DNA of 28,807 nt from an uncultured Bacteroidales bacterium (lineage in GTDB: Bacteria; Bacteroidota; Bacteroidia; Bacteroidales; UBA932): assembly GCA_900545245.1 (NCBI GenBank), contig UQYV01000043.1:1-28807 (forward strand), given 5' to 3'. The notes under the pieces were generated by a model. It saw nothing but the letters and a program-made list of their open reading frames with translations. It was not told the origin of the DNA and searched no databases. Numbering within the stretch: position 1 is the stretch's first letter; each line of letters opens with the position of its first letter. Made by a program: the position numbers and the translations under genes. Below are positions 1-7,123 of the stretch, in pieces.

Positions 1-28
1 AGCCCGCCGTTTCTTCGCCCCGTATGTA

Positions 29-2041
29 TTACCAGATGATGACACGTTCTGACACAGGCCGCCACATAGGATCTCCGTCAGCAATTCCGAAGGCATCGAA
101 GAATGTGTCGAGGTTGCGCAGCGTCACATTCACGCGGTTGCGCCCGAGCGAATGTACGTCCAACTTGGTGCGACGGGCAATCTCCTCATCTGTAATGTTG
201 TCAGCCCAGACCTTCGCGTATGCGAGGTAGAACCTCTGCTCGGCACTGAATCCGTCAATTGGAGCCGGATGATGTCCATTGAACGAGTTCTGGAGTGCTG
301 TGTAGGAAATGCGGAGTCCACCGTGGTCAGCGATGTTCTCTCCGAGCGAAAGTGCTCCGTTTGCATGAACGCCAGGCAGAACCTCCACCTCATCAAACTG
401 CTTCACGAGCACTGCGGTCTTCGCCTTGAAAGCCAAGGCATCTTCGGCAGTCCACCAGTCGGCCATGTTCCCGTCCTTGTCGAATAGGCGTCCTTGGTCG
501 TCAAATCCGTGGGTCATTTCGTGGCTGATGACAACGCCGATGGCGCCGTAGTTAACTGCATCGTCAGCGTCCGGATTGTAGAACGGTGGCTGAAGAATCG
601 CAGCCGGGAAGCAGATTTCGTTGGTCGACGGGTTGTAATAGGCATTCACCGTCTGCGGACTCATCAGCCACTCAGCCTTGTCCACCGGCTTTCCGAGGCG
701 AGTCAAGTTGTCCTGCACACTCCAGAGAGCGGCCTTGCGGATGTTCTCGTAGTAGCTTGCAGTAGGGTCGACGTCGAGCGTGGAATAATCCTTCCACTTG
801 TCCGGATAGCCTATTTTTACGGTGAAGGCATTCAGTTTCTCGTGAGCCTTTGCCTTGGTGGCATCGCTCATCCAGTCGAGAGAGTCGATGTGCTCTGCAA
901 GGGCGGTCTGAATGTTCGCTACCATTTTAGCCATTCTTTCTTTGTCCTTTGCAGGGAAATATTTCGCCACATACATCTCGCCCACGGCCTCTGAAAGCAG
1001 AGAATTAGGAACGGACATGGCCCTCTTCCAGCGGGGTTTCTGCTGTTGCACTCCGGCCATCTGACGGGAGAAGAAGTCGAAGTTGGCATTGTAGAAGTCA
1101 TCGCTCAGCGCGCCGCAGGCACCTTGAACCAGTTGGGCGAGCAGATAGTTTTTAAGCGACTCGACATTCTCGGACGCGAACATTTCATCAAGTGCCTTGA
1201 AGAATGACGGTTGGGTCACGACAATCTTGCCATCGCTCTTCACTCCGAGCGCCTCGAAATAGCTGCCGAGAGAAAGGTTCGGATAGGTTGCGGCAAGCTC
1301 CGCAAATGTTGTCGGATTGTACTGCCGCTCCATGTCACGGCATTCGACACTCGTCCAGGAATTTTCGGCAAGCGCCTCCTCTATCTTCATCGCGTCGGCT
1401 GCCCGTCCATCGGCATTGTCAATTCCCGCGAGTTTGAGAACTTTGGTAAGAAATTCGAGGTAGCCTGCCTTAAGCTTCGGGTCACACCCCTTCACGTAGT
1501 AGTCGCGATCGCCCATTCCGAGCCCTGACTGGCTCATATAGAGGATGTTACTATCACTGTCGATCATGTCAGCCATTACATACGTCCCGAAGAACGGACT
1601 GTCGGAAGCGAGGTGCATTGCGGCAATTTCGCGCACCAGGGCATCTTTGTCTGAAATTGCCAGCACTTCATCGATGTAAGGTTTCAGCGGAGCCGCGCCC
1701 TCTTCGTTCCTGCGCAGTGAATCCAGCCCCATCTTGTAGAGGTCGGAAATCTTCTGTTCCACGCTTCCGTGTTCAGCCTTGAGTGAACTCATAGACTGGA
1801 ACAGATCGTTCAGCCTTTTCTCGTTGTTTTCGCCGAGGATGTCGAACGCTCCGTAACGGGCATATTCGGGCTTCAGAGGATGGCTCTTCTGCCACCCGCC
1901 CGTGGCATATTGGTAGAAATCAACTTTTGGAGAAACGCTCTCGTCGAGGTCTGCAAGGTCAATCCCGGGCACAGCGCCCTCCCGTTGACCACAGGAACAT
2001 AAAGCAATGACCGGAATCATCATTGTCAAAAATTTTTTCAT
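29..2041 (-). CDS. pepO: M13 family zinc metallopeptidase, lipoprotein
   Basis: A 670-aa neprilysin/PepO-type endopeptidase, predicted to cut small peptides outside the cytoplasm. Residues 1-17 form a lipoprotein signal with lipobox L14-C-S-C17, so the mature protein should be lipid-anchored. The zinc site HEMTH lies near residues 506-510, the ENIADHGG motif with the third zinc ligand Glu near 567, and the NAYYNPSTNEICFPAAIL substrate-site segment lies before HEMTH. The protein ends ERVIIW, the usual M13 C-terminus, and length is typical, so it looks complete. The start is set by the signal peptide. It is on the same strand as mnmA but about 115 nt away, with a hairpin between them, so it is probably transcribed separately. 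The fold assignment is firm; substrate is unknown. Confidence 0.95.
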   Translation of the reverse strand: MKKFLTMMIPVIALCSCGQREGAVPGIDLADLDESVSPKVDFYQYATGGWQKSHPLKPEYARYGAFDILGENNEKRLNDLFQSMSSLKAEHGSVEQKISDLYKMGLDSLRRNEEGAAPLKPYIDEVLAISDKDALVREIAAMHLASDSPFFGTYVMADMIDSDSNILYMSQSGLGMGDRDYYVKGCDPKLKAGYLEFLTKVLKLAGIDNADGRAADAMKIEEALAENSWTSVECRDMERQYNPTTFAELAATYPNLSLGSYFEALGVKSDGKIVVTQPSFFKALDEMFASENVESLKNYLLAQLVQGACGALSDDFYNANFDFFSRQMAGVQQQKPRWKRAMSVPNSLLSEAVGEMYVAKYFPAKDKERMAKMVANIQTALAEHIDSLDWMSDATKAKAHEKLNAFTVKIGYPDKWKDYSTLDVDPTASYYENIRKAALWSVQDNLTRLGKPVDKAEWLMSPQTVNAYYNPSTNEICFPAAILQPPFYNPDADDAVNYGAIGVVISHEMTHGFDDQGRLFDKDGNMADWWTAEDALAFKAKTAVLVKQFDEVEVLPGVHANGALSLGENIADHGGLRISYTALQNSFNGHHPAPIDGFSAEQRFYLAYAKVWADNITDEEIARRTKLDVHSLGRNRVNVTLRNLDTFFDAFGIADGDPMWRPVSERVIIW

Positions 2042-2070
2042 TTTAGTTGTAATTGTATTGTAATTTATTG

Positions 2071-2100
2071 TATGTCAATATGTATCAATATGTATCAATA
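2071..2100. repeat. Three tandem 10-bp units upstream of the M13 peptidase gene
   Basis: Two identical units TGTATCAATA (2081-2090, 2091-2100) follow a degenerate unit TATGTCAATA (2071-2080). They lie 30-60 nt upstream of the peptidase start, in its promoter or 5' leader. No clear TAnnTTTG element was found there. The function is unknown. Confidence 0.6.
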
Positions 2101-2120
2101 TTACAGCATAAAAGCTGAGC

Positions 2121-2163
2121 GATTTGAGATGGATTTTGGAGAGACCCAAAAGCCGCTCAAATC
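2121..2163 (-). terminator. Hairpin at the 3' end of mnmA
   Basis: On the minus strand GATTTGAG pairs with CTCAAATC (2156-2163 with 2121-2128), with a second stem TTTTGG/CCAAAA inside. It overlaps the mnmA stop codon. The following U-run is short (CTTTT after a few bases), so termination strength is uncertain. It plausibly separates mnmA from the downstream peptidase gene. Confidence 0.55.
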
Positions 2164-3662
2164 ACCCCGCTGCCAAGCATCTCATCGTCAGGGGCATACC
2201 ACACCGCAAACTGTCCCGGAGTAATCCCTCTCTGAGGCTGGTCGAAAAGCACATACATCGCCTTCTCCCTCATCACGAGCGTCGCATCCTGCAGCGGCTG
2301 CCGGTAGCGAATCCTCACCCGGTATCGTCGGACTTCCCCTGGCGTCATCCTCAAGTCTTCCCGAATCCAGTGCAGTTCTTCTGCCGGAATCCGAAGACAA
2401 CTACGTGAAAGTCCCTTGTGGCGATGTCCTTCGCCTACATATATTATGTTGTTCTCAATGTCGGTCCCAATCACGAAAATCGAATCACTATGGCCGCCGA
2501 TGTTCAGCCCCTTGCGCTGCCCGATGGTGTAAAACTGAGCCCCGTCGTGTGTCCCGACAATCTTTGCGAGCGGGTTCTCCTTCCACCGCGTCTTTTTCAC
2601 ATGCTTTTTCCCGCTGCGGTAGACTTCCGTCTCGAAATGAATGTCCGAATAGTCAATGCTTCGCGAGATTATTTCCCAATCCTCATCGCTGAGCGTCTCA
2701 AGTTTGCTCAAATCCCAAGGGCATATATTCGTCTTGCCGGCATCTCCGCCCTCCGTCGTCGCAGCCATTCTGCCGTTCTTGTCTGTCGCGGACGTTTTCG
2801 TTTCACTCACATAGTCGGAAATCATCTTCGCAGGCTCCGTACTGCCGGCCGGAAGAAGAGAAGTGAGAATGGATTCAATTCTATGATATTGAGCATTTTG
2901 CTCGTAATATGCATCGAACACCTCCACGACATTTCCCTCTTTAGGCTCCAACTTCTGCTTCAGGAAAGTCGGCAGGTCCACCTTGCCCACGAAACATATT
3001 CCCTGCGAATCTTTTTTGTCAGCTGAAGGCAAATCCGCTTCGTGTGCAATACGGCGCACCTCCGGTTTGTCGATGTCCCCGATGGGGAAGAGAGCGGTCG
3101 AAAGCTGCTCCTGGGTCAGTTGGCAGAGAAAATAGCTCTGGTCCTTGTTGTGGTCGCTGCCTTCGAATATTCTATATATAGGTGTGAGTTCACTCCCGTC
3201 TGCGGGTTTTCCATCGGAGTTCAGCCCCCACGTCTTCGCCACAAGAACTTCATTTCCGTTTGCATCCTTCAGTGTGTCCTTGCGGCAGTAATGCCCTGTG
3301 GCGACCATGTCAGCGCCCAGTTTTTTTGCGGTTTCCCAGAATGCGGCGAACTTTATCTCCCTGTTGCACAGCACATCAGGATTGGGTGTGCGACCTTTCG
3401 CATACTCGTCGAACATATAGTCCACGACCCTTTCCCGGTAGACCTTACTCAAATCCACAAAATAGAACGGAATCCCTATTTTTCTCGCCACCATCTCCGC
3501 AACAAAGCGGTCCTCCTCCCACTCGCATTCGCCGTGCAGGGTCGTCGAGGCATCGTGCCAGTTCTGCATGAACAGCCCGAAGACGTCATATCCCTGTTTT
3601 TTCAGCAGAAGCGCTGCGACGCTTGAGTCCACACCTCCTGACAATCCGATGCATATTTTCAT
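2157..3662 (-). CDS. mnmA: tRNA-specific 2-thiouridylase MnmA, enlarged form
   Basis: Catalyses ATP-dependent 2-thiolation of U34 in tRNA-Lys, -Glu and -Gln, taking sulfur from a relay. The start used is the ATG giving MKICIGLSGGVDSS; an upstream in-frame ATG would add 34 residues with no family similarity. The PP-loop SGGVDS is at residues 8-13, the catalytic cysteine C99 is in NPDVLCN, and the second cysteine C223 is in SQGICFVG. The C-terminal barrel is recognisable from GTHDGAQFYTIGQRKGL (about 370-386) to the end. At 501 aa it is well above the usual roughly 360. The extra length is a segment of about 30 residues after 127 and about 115 residues (249-365) between the central domain and the barrel. 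Both catalytic cysteines are intact, so it should be active. Confidence 0.95.
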   Translation of the reverse strand: MKICIGLSGGVDSSVAALLLKKQGYDVFGLFMQNWHDASTTLHGECEWEEDRFVAEMVARKIGIPFYFVDLSKVYRERVVDYMFDEYAKGRTPNPDVLCNREIKFAAFWETAKKLGADMVATGHYCRKDTLKDANGNEVLVAKTWGLNSDGKPADGSELTPIYRIFEGSDHNKDQSYFLCQLTQEQLSTALFPIGDIDKPEVRRIAHEADLPSADKKDSQGICFVGKVDLPTFLKQKLEPKEGNVVEVFDAYYEQNAQYHRIESILTSLLPAGSTEPAKMISDYVSETKTSATDKNGRMAATTEGGDAGKTNICPWDLSKLETLSDEDWEIISRSIDYSDIHFETEVYRSGKKHVKKTRWKENPLAKIVGTHDGAQFYTIGQRKGLNIGGHSDSIFVIGTDIENNIIYVGEGHRHKGLSRSCLRIPAEELHWIREDLRMTPGEVRRYRVRIRYRQPLQDATLVMREKAMYVLFDQPQRGITPGQFAVWYAPDDEMLGSGVI

Positions 3663-3753
3663 ATATCCACTTCTATTTTGTACTAATCCGTGCAGAACGC
3701 TTTCATATTGAAAGAAAAATGTCGTGTAATCTGCACGTTTTGATTTTATTTTA

Positions 3754-3761
3754 TATATTTG
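3754..3761 (+). promoter_or_regulatory. -7 element of a cdd promoter
   Basis: TATATTTG is a perfect match to the Bacteroidetes -7 element and lies 41 nt before the cdd start. The -33 element is not clear. The following inverted repeat ACTTTGC/GCAAAGT (3765-3771, 3777-3783) overlaps the divergent mnmA promoter and could couple the two. Confidence 0.5.
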
Positions 3762-3777
3762 CACACTTTGCGCTGTG

Positions 3778-3810
3778 CAAAGTTACAAAAATCGCATAGT
3801 TTATGACAAA
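3778..3810 (-). promoter_or_regulatory. Bacteroidetes-type promoter for mnmA
   Basis: On the minus strand TTTG (3810-3807), a 21-nt spacer and TAACTTTG (3785-3778) match the Bacteroides consensus. Transcription would start near 3771, leaving a leader of about 110 nt before mnmA. The -33 element lies inside the first codons of cdd. Confidence 0.6.
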
Positions 3811-4285
3811 GAATGTTCTGGAAATAACATACGAACGGTACGGCTCGGTTGAAGAATTGTCCGCCGAGGACCGGGAACTTGCGGAGGCTGCGGTGCAGGC
3901 AATCAGTGGTTCATACGCTCCATACTCCAAGTTCAATGTCGGCGCGGCGGTGCGTATGTCGGACGGCACGATTGTGACCGGAGCCAATCAGGAAAACGCC
4001 GCCTATCCGTCTGGACTGTGTGCGGAAAGAACTGCAATGTTCTATGCCAATGCACATTACCCGGACAAGGCAATGACTGCGATTGCGATTGCGGCCAGCC
4101 AGGGCGGAGTGCTGTGCGAGGAGCCGGCGACACCATGCGGACAATGCAGGCAGGTGATGGCAGAGTACCAGACCAAGGGCGGGAGACCGATGTCGATAAT
4201 ACTCGTCGGAAGCAAGACCATCTACAAGTTCGACCGCGTGGAGTGCGTCCTCCCGTTCATCTTTGACAGTCTGGAGGCGAAATAA
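3803..4285 (+). CDS. cdd: Cytidine deaminase
   Basis: Homotetrameric-type zinc cytidine deaminase of 160 aa, converting cytidine or deoxycytidine to uridine in pyrimidine salvage. The zinc site is C73-A-E75 (E75 the proton shuttle) plus P111-C112-G-Q-C115; the FNVGAAV and TGANQENAAYPSGLCAERTA blocks are typical. The length is slightly above the usual 130-150, due to a short N-terminal stretch. The gene is single, diverges from mnmA, and is followed at once by its own terminator. Confidence 0.95.
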   Translation: MTKNVLEITYERYGSVEELSAEDRELAEAAVQAISGSYAPYSKFNVGAAVRMSDGTIVTGANQENAAYPSGLCAERTAMFYANAHYPDKAMTAIAIAASQGGVLCEEPATPCGQCRQVMAEYQTKGGRPMSIILVGSKTIYKFDRVECVLPFIFDSLEAK

Positions 4286-4289
4286 CAGA

Positions 4290-4319
4290 GCCTCGGCAGA
4301 TCGTTCGAGGCGGGTTTTT
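4290..4319 (+). terminator. Terminator of cdd
   Basis: GCCTCG (4290-4295) pairs with CGAGGC (4306-4311), followed by GGGTTTTT. It begins five bases after the cdd stop. Confidence 0.75.
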
Positions 4320-4374
4320 CGGAAACTTTTGAAAATTTAGTCAAGTCATTGCTTGCCGTTCCGCAAGAAATGAC

Positions 4375-4382
4375 TACCTTTG
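4375..4382 (+). promoter_or_regulatory. -7 element of the SRP RNA promoter
   Basis: TACCTTTG matches TAnnTTTG and lies 5 nt before the predicted 5' end of the SRP RNA. TTGC at 4353-4356 or 4349-4352 could serve as the -33 element (spacing 18 or 22). Confidence 0.65.
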
Positions 4383-4387
4383 CACTT

Positions 4388-4490
4388 GGGTAAGTCATAC
4401 ACGACCAGCTCCCTCTAAATTCTCCCAGGGCCGGAAGGCAGCAAGAGCAGGAGGTTGTAGCGGTGCGATGTATATAGCTTACCCTTTTTT
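4388..4490 (+). ncRNA. ffs: Small signal recognition particle RNA (4.5S type)
   Basis: The ends pair as GGGTAAG (4388-4394) with CTTACCC (4478-4484), and the apical domain carries the invariant core CCAGGGCCGGAAGGCAGCAA, the Ffh-binding internal loop with a GGAA tetraloop. A T6 run at 4485-4490 terminates it. Length of about 100 nt fits the Alu-less bacterial form. It scaffolds Ffh for co-translational targeting of membrane proteins. It is a good chromosomal anchor for the left edge of the capsule locus. Confidence 0.95.
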
Positions 4491-4518
4491 GTTGGTTTTT
4501 CCTTAACCACACTTTATT

Positions 4519-4549
4519 TTTGACATTGAACAAATTGTTGCTACCTTTG
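4519..4549 (+). promoter_or_regulatory. Promoter of the capsule operon
   Basis: TTTG (4519-4522), a 19-nt spacer and TACCTTTG (4542-4549) form a perfect Bacteroides promoter, predicting a start near 4555. It appears to be the main promoter for the 21-kb operon. I saw no long flanking inverted repeats of the kind that invert capsule promoters in Bacteroides fragilis. Confidence 0.85.
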
Positions 4550-4653
4550 TAGTCCTATGTGCCGGTTCTATTGTCTGAAAGATATAGAAAGCTTGCAACT
4601 GCTTGATTCTCACCTCTGTGTCAAATCTTGCAGGACTAGTAGGCGTTATTCCT
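4550..4653 (+). promoter_or_regulatory. Structured leader of the capsule operon
   Basis: Between promoter and upxY lies an approximately 100-nt leader. A closing stem TAGTCCT (4550-4556) / AGGACTA (4632-4638) can enclose a hairpin TTCTAT (4566-4571) / ATAGAA (4584-4589). In Bacteroides, UpxY proteins act on transcripts of their own locus through the 5' leader, so this is the natural loading site. The specific pairing is my reading and is untested. Confidence 0.5.
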
Positions 4654-5268
4654 ATGAAAATCACAGCGGAATCCTCCCCAAGAAATAGTGAAGCTCCCAC
4701 CGATGTCCGATGGTATGCACTGCGGGATTTGAAGCGTCCCAACGCCACCCTTCCGGCATACAAGCAGCTTTCGGGCGAAAACCTTGAAGTCTTCACTCCA
4801 ATGAAATGGACGCTTTCAACAAAAGGCGGCCGGCGCGAACGCATCCTGGTCCCCGTGATGCAGGATCTGCTCTTTGTTCATGCTTCACTTTTGTTAATCG
4901 AGCCTATCGTGCAAAGAATCAATACTTTGCAATTTCGTTTCAGTAGGGGGGGGTATTGTAAACCGCTTATCATCCCGGAGGATGACATGACCCGCTTCAT
5001 CCGGGCAGTCAGCTCTTCCGAGAATCCGAAATATTTCCTGCCCGGTGAGGTCACCGAGGCCATGTGCGGCCGTGCAGTTCGCATCATCGGCGGTCCACTC
5101 AACGGCTACGAAGGGAATCTCCTCAAAATCCGAGGCTCTCGCATCCGCCGTCTCATTGTCGAACTCCCGAACTTCATCACAGCCGGTGTAGAGGTTCAGC
5201 CAGAATATATCCAGTTTATTGGCAGGCAGGAATCAAAGTCCTGTCATGCAAAGTCTCCCGCGAAATGA
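4654..5268 (+). CDS. upxY: UpxY-type capsule antiterminator (NusG/RfaH superfamily)
   Basis: A 204-aa specialised NusG paralogue that lets RNA polymerase read through the long capsule operon. The NGN domain starts at VRWYALRDLKR (about residue 18) and includes ILVPVMQDLLFVHAS and YCKPLIIPEDDM. The KOW domain covers roughly residues 138-180 (PGEVTEAMCGRAVRIIGGPLNGYEG). The ATG at 4654 is chosen over an upstream TTG at 4603, because homology begins just after it. The gene is first in the operon and its stop overlaps the next ATG. A run of eight G (4946-4953, encoding R98-G99-G100) sits inside the NGN domain; a slip of one base would truncate the protein. In this sequence it is in frame. Confidence 0.9.
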   Translation: MKITAESSPRNSEAPTDVRWYALRDLKRPNATLPAYKQLSGENLEVFTPMKWTLSTKGGRRERILVPVMQDLLFVHASLLLIEPIVQRINTLQFRFSRGGYCKPLIIPEDDMTRFIRAVSSSENPKYFLPGEVTEAMCGRAVRIIGGPLNGYEGNLLKIRGSRIRRLIVELPNFITAGVEVQPEYIQFIGRQESKSCHAKSPAK

Positions 5269-5693
5269 TTTCATCCGCAAATCAGCCCGCTGGGAGCCGT
5301 ACCATTGCTTCCGGCGAAACATCATGGGCTCGTCTGAGGCAGTTTCTCATTGCAAACCATCGCAGCATCGTCGCCCGCGAAGTGACCAACGAAAACGCCG
5401 TCCACCTCTATTCTTTCGGTAACTGGTGGCTCGCCTTCGACCGCTCAGCGTTTCAGCTCAGCGCCATTTTTCCGGATGCCGGCACAACAGTCCTGAATTT
5501 TCAAGGCTGCCCTTCTCCGGTGCTGATGGTGTCCGTCTCAGACGACTCGCTCAGCAAGATCGTAGGGAAACATTCAGCCAGGGCGGTCTCTCCAGAGCAT
5601 ATCGTCCTTTATGTTAATAAACTCAACTCAGGAGAATATCACCTGTGGCGCTCCCGCAAATTGGGAGAAATGGATGTCAATTGCCACGTCTGA
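5265..5693 (+). CDS. Small protein coupled to upxY, position of UpxZ
   Basis: A 142-aa hydrophilic protein starting at the ATG that overlaps the upxY stop (ATGA). Visible features are a basic, tryptophan-containing N-terminal half (ETSWARLRQFLIANHRSIVAREV), a compact middle (YSFGNWWLAFDRSAFQLSAIF) and a strand-rich C-terminal half. There is no signal peptide or membrane segment. In Bacteroides the gene after upxY is usually upxZ, an inhibitor of other loci's UpxY proteins. I do not recognise UpxZ sequence here, so the role is positional inference only. An unrelated regulator or adaptor is equally possible. Confidence 0.7.
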   Translation: MISSANQPAGSRTIASGETSWARLRQFLIANHRSIVAREVTNENAVHLYSFGNWWLAFDRSAFQLSAIFPDAGTTVLNFQGCPSPVLMVSVSDDSLSKIVGKHSARAVSPEHIVLYVNKLNSGEYHLWRSRKLGEMDVNCHV

Positions 5694-5725
5694 CAAAGTC
5701 AGGAGAACTTTTACAAGCCAATTCA

Positions 5726-7036
5726 ATGAAAATCACAGTTATAGGAACCGGTTATGTGGGACTTGTCTCGGGAACCTGCTTCGCGGAAATGGGCATAGAC
5801 GTGACCTGCGTTGACGTGGACGCGGCAAAGATTGATGCTCTGCGCAGTGGTGTTGTTCCCATCTACGAACCCGGACTGGACGAACTGATTCGCAAAAACA
5901 TGGAATGCGGGCGTCTTCATTTCTCGACGTCCCTGCCGGATTCTCTCCGTAACTCCGAGGTCGTCTTCATTGCAGTCGGCACGCCGTCACGCGAAGACGG
6001 ATCGGCCGACCTTCACTATGTCTTTGACGTCGCTGCAGAGATAGGGGAGACGCTTGACCATTATACCGTTGTGGTCACGAAGTCCACCGTCCCGGTAGGC
6101 ACGTCCTTCAAGGTGAAGTCGCTCATAGCAGATGCACTCTCAAGACGCGGAGCTACAATAGACTTCGATATAGCCAATAACCCTGAATTTCTTAAGGAGG
6201 GGGCCGCTATAAAGGACTTCATGAGTCCTGACAGGGTTGTAATCGGGGTTGAGAATGAGCGGGCTGAAAAGATAATGCGGCGTCTCTACAAGCCTTTCAT
6301 CGTTGTGAACGACCGCATCCAGATTACGGACATTGCCTCTTCCGAGATGATAAAATATGCCTCCAACGCGATGCTTGCAACCCGCATTTCATTCATGAAC
6401 GACATCGCGAACCTCTGTGAACTCGTCGGTGCGGATTTCAACAAGGTTCGCAAGGGAGTCGGCTCCGACACTCGCATAGGCAACAAGTTCCTTTACGCCG
6501 GCTGTGGCTACGGTGGTAGTTGTTTCCCAAAAGACGTGAAGGCTCTCGTGAGCACTGCCGAGCGGTACGGCTATGAGATGCGCGTCCTCAAGGCTGTGGA
6601 GGATGTCAACCAGAGGCAGAAGCAAATCCTGTTCGACAAACTTGTCAGACGTTTCGGGAGCAATCTGAACGGCAAGAAGATAACCCTCTGGGGCATCGCT
6701 TTCAAGCCGGAAACGGACGACATCCGCGAAGCCCCGGCAATGGTCATCATCCGCAGGCTTCTCGACTCTGGAGCCTCCGTTTCTGTCTACGACCCCGCAG
6801 CAATGGACGAATGTCGCCGCATATTCGGCTCCGACCTCACCTTCGCCCCCGACAAGTACACCGCCCTGCAGAACTCCGACGCCCTTCTCCTCGTCACCGA
6901 ATGGAAGGAGTTCCGTCTCCCTGACTTTCCACGCATGCACGCCCTAATGCGCACACCCCTGCTTCTTGACGGCCGCAACATCTTCGACCGCGACGAAGTC
7001 CTCTCCGCCGGGTTTGAGTATGAGAAGATTGGGTAG
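5726..7036 (+). CDS. ugd: UDP-glucose 6-dehydrogenase
   Basis: NAD-dependent four-electron oxidation of UDP-glucose to UDP-glucuronate, a capsule precursor. The 436-aa protein starts MKITVIGTGYVG with the Rossmann motif G7-x-G9-x-x-G12. The catalytic cysteine is C266 in GCGYGGSCFPKD, and the C-terminal UDP-binding domain carries ITLWGIAFKPETDDIREAP. The internal ATG at 5726 is chosen because the Rossmann strand begins there; 27 upstream in-frame residues are not family-like. It follows the UpxY-coupled gene by 32 nt. Confidence 0.95.
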   Translation: MKITVIGTGYVGLVSGTCFAEMGIDVTCVDVDAAKIDALRSGVVPIYEPGLDELIRKNMECGRLHFSTSLPDSLRNSEVVFIAVGTPSREDGSADLHYVFDVAAEIGETLDHYTVVVTKSTVPVGTSFKVKSLIADALSRRGATIDFDIANNPEFLKEGAAIKDFMSPDRVVIGVENERAEKIMRRLYKPFIVVNDRIQITDIASSEMIKYASNAMLATRISFMNDIANLCELVGADFNKVRKGVGSDTRIGNKFLYAGCGYGGSCFPKDVKALVSTAERYGYEMRVLKAVEDVNQRQKQILFDKLVRRFGSNLNGKKITLWGIAFKPETDDIREAPAMVIIRRLLDSGASVSVYDPAAMDECRRIFGSDLTFAPDKYTALQNSDALLLVTEWKEFRLPDFPRMHALMRTPLLLDGRNIFDRDEVLSAGFEYEKIG

Positions 7037-7123
7037 TTGTTTTTCCATCAGTAGCGTTCATTACCACACATAAGGTTCATATCACTTTCATAGAAGCGAA
7101 TGACGTCAAAAATGCAAATAAAC

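Noticed and set aside
4519..4549. Invertible capsule promoter
   Set aside because: I looked for long inverted repeats on both sides of the promoter and found only the 7-bp leader stem, too short for the known invertases; no recombinase gene is present.
6389..6940. Minus-strand reading frame of 183 codons in ugd
   Set aside because: Shadow of the well-supported dehydrogenase; no promoter or family signature.
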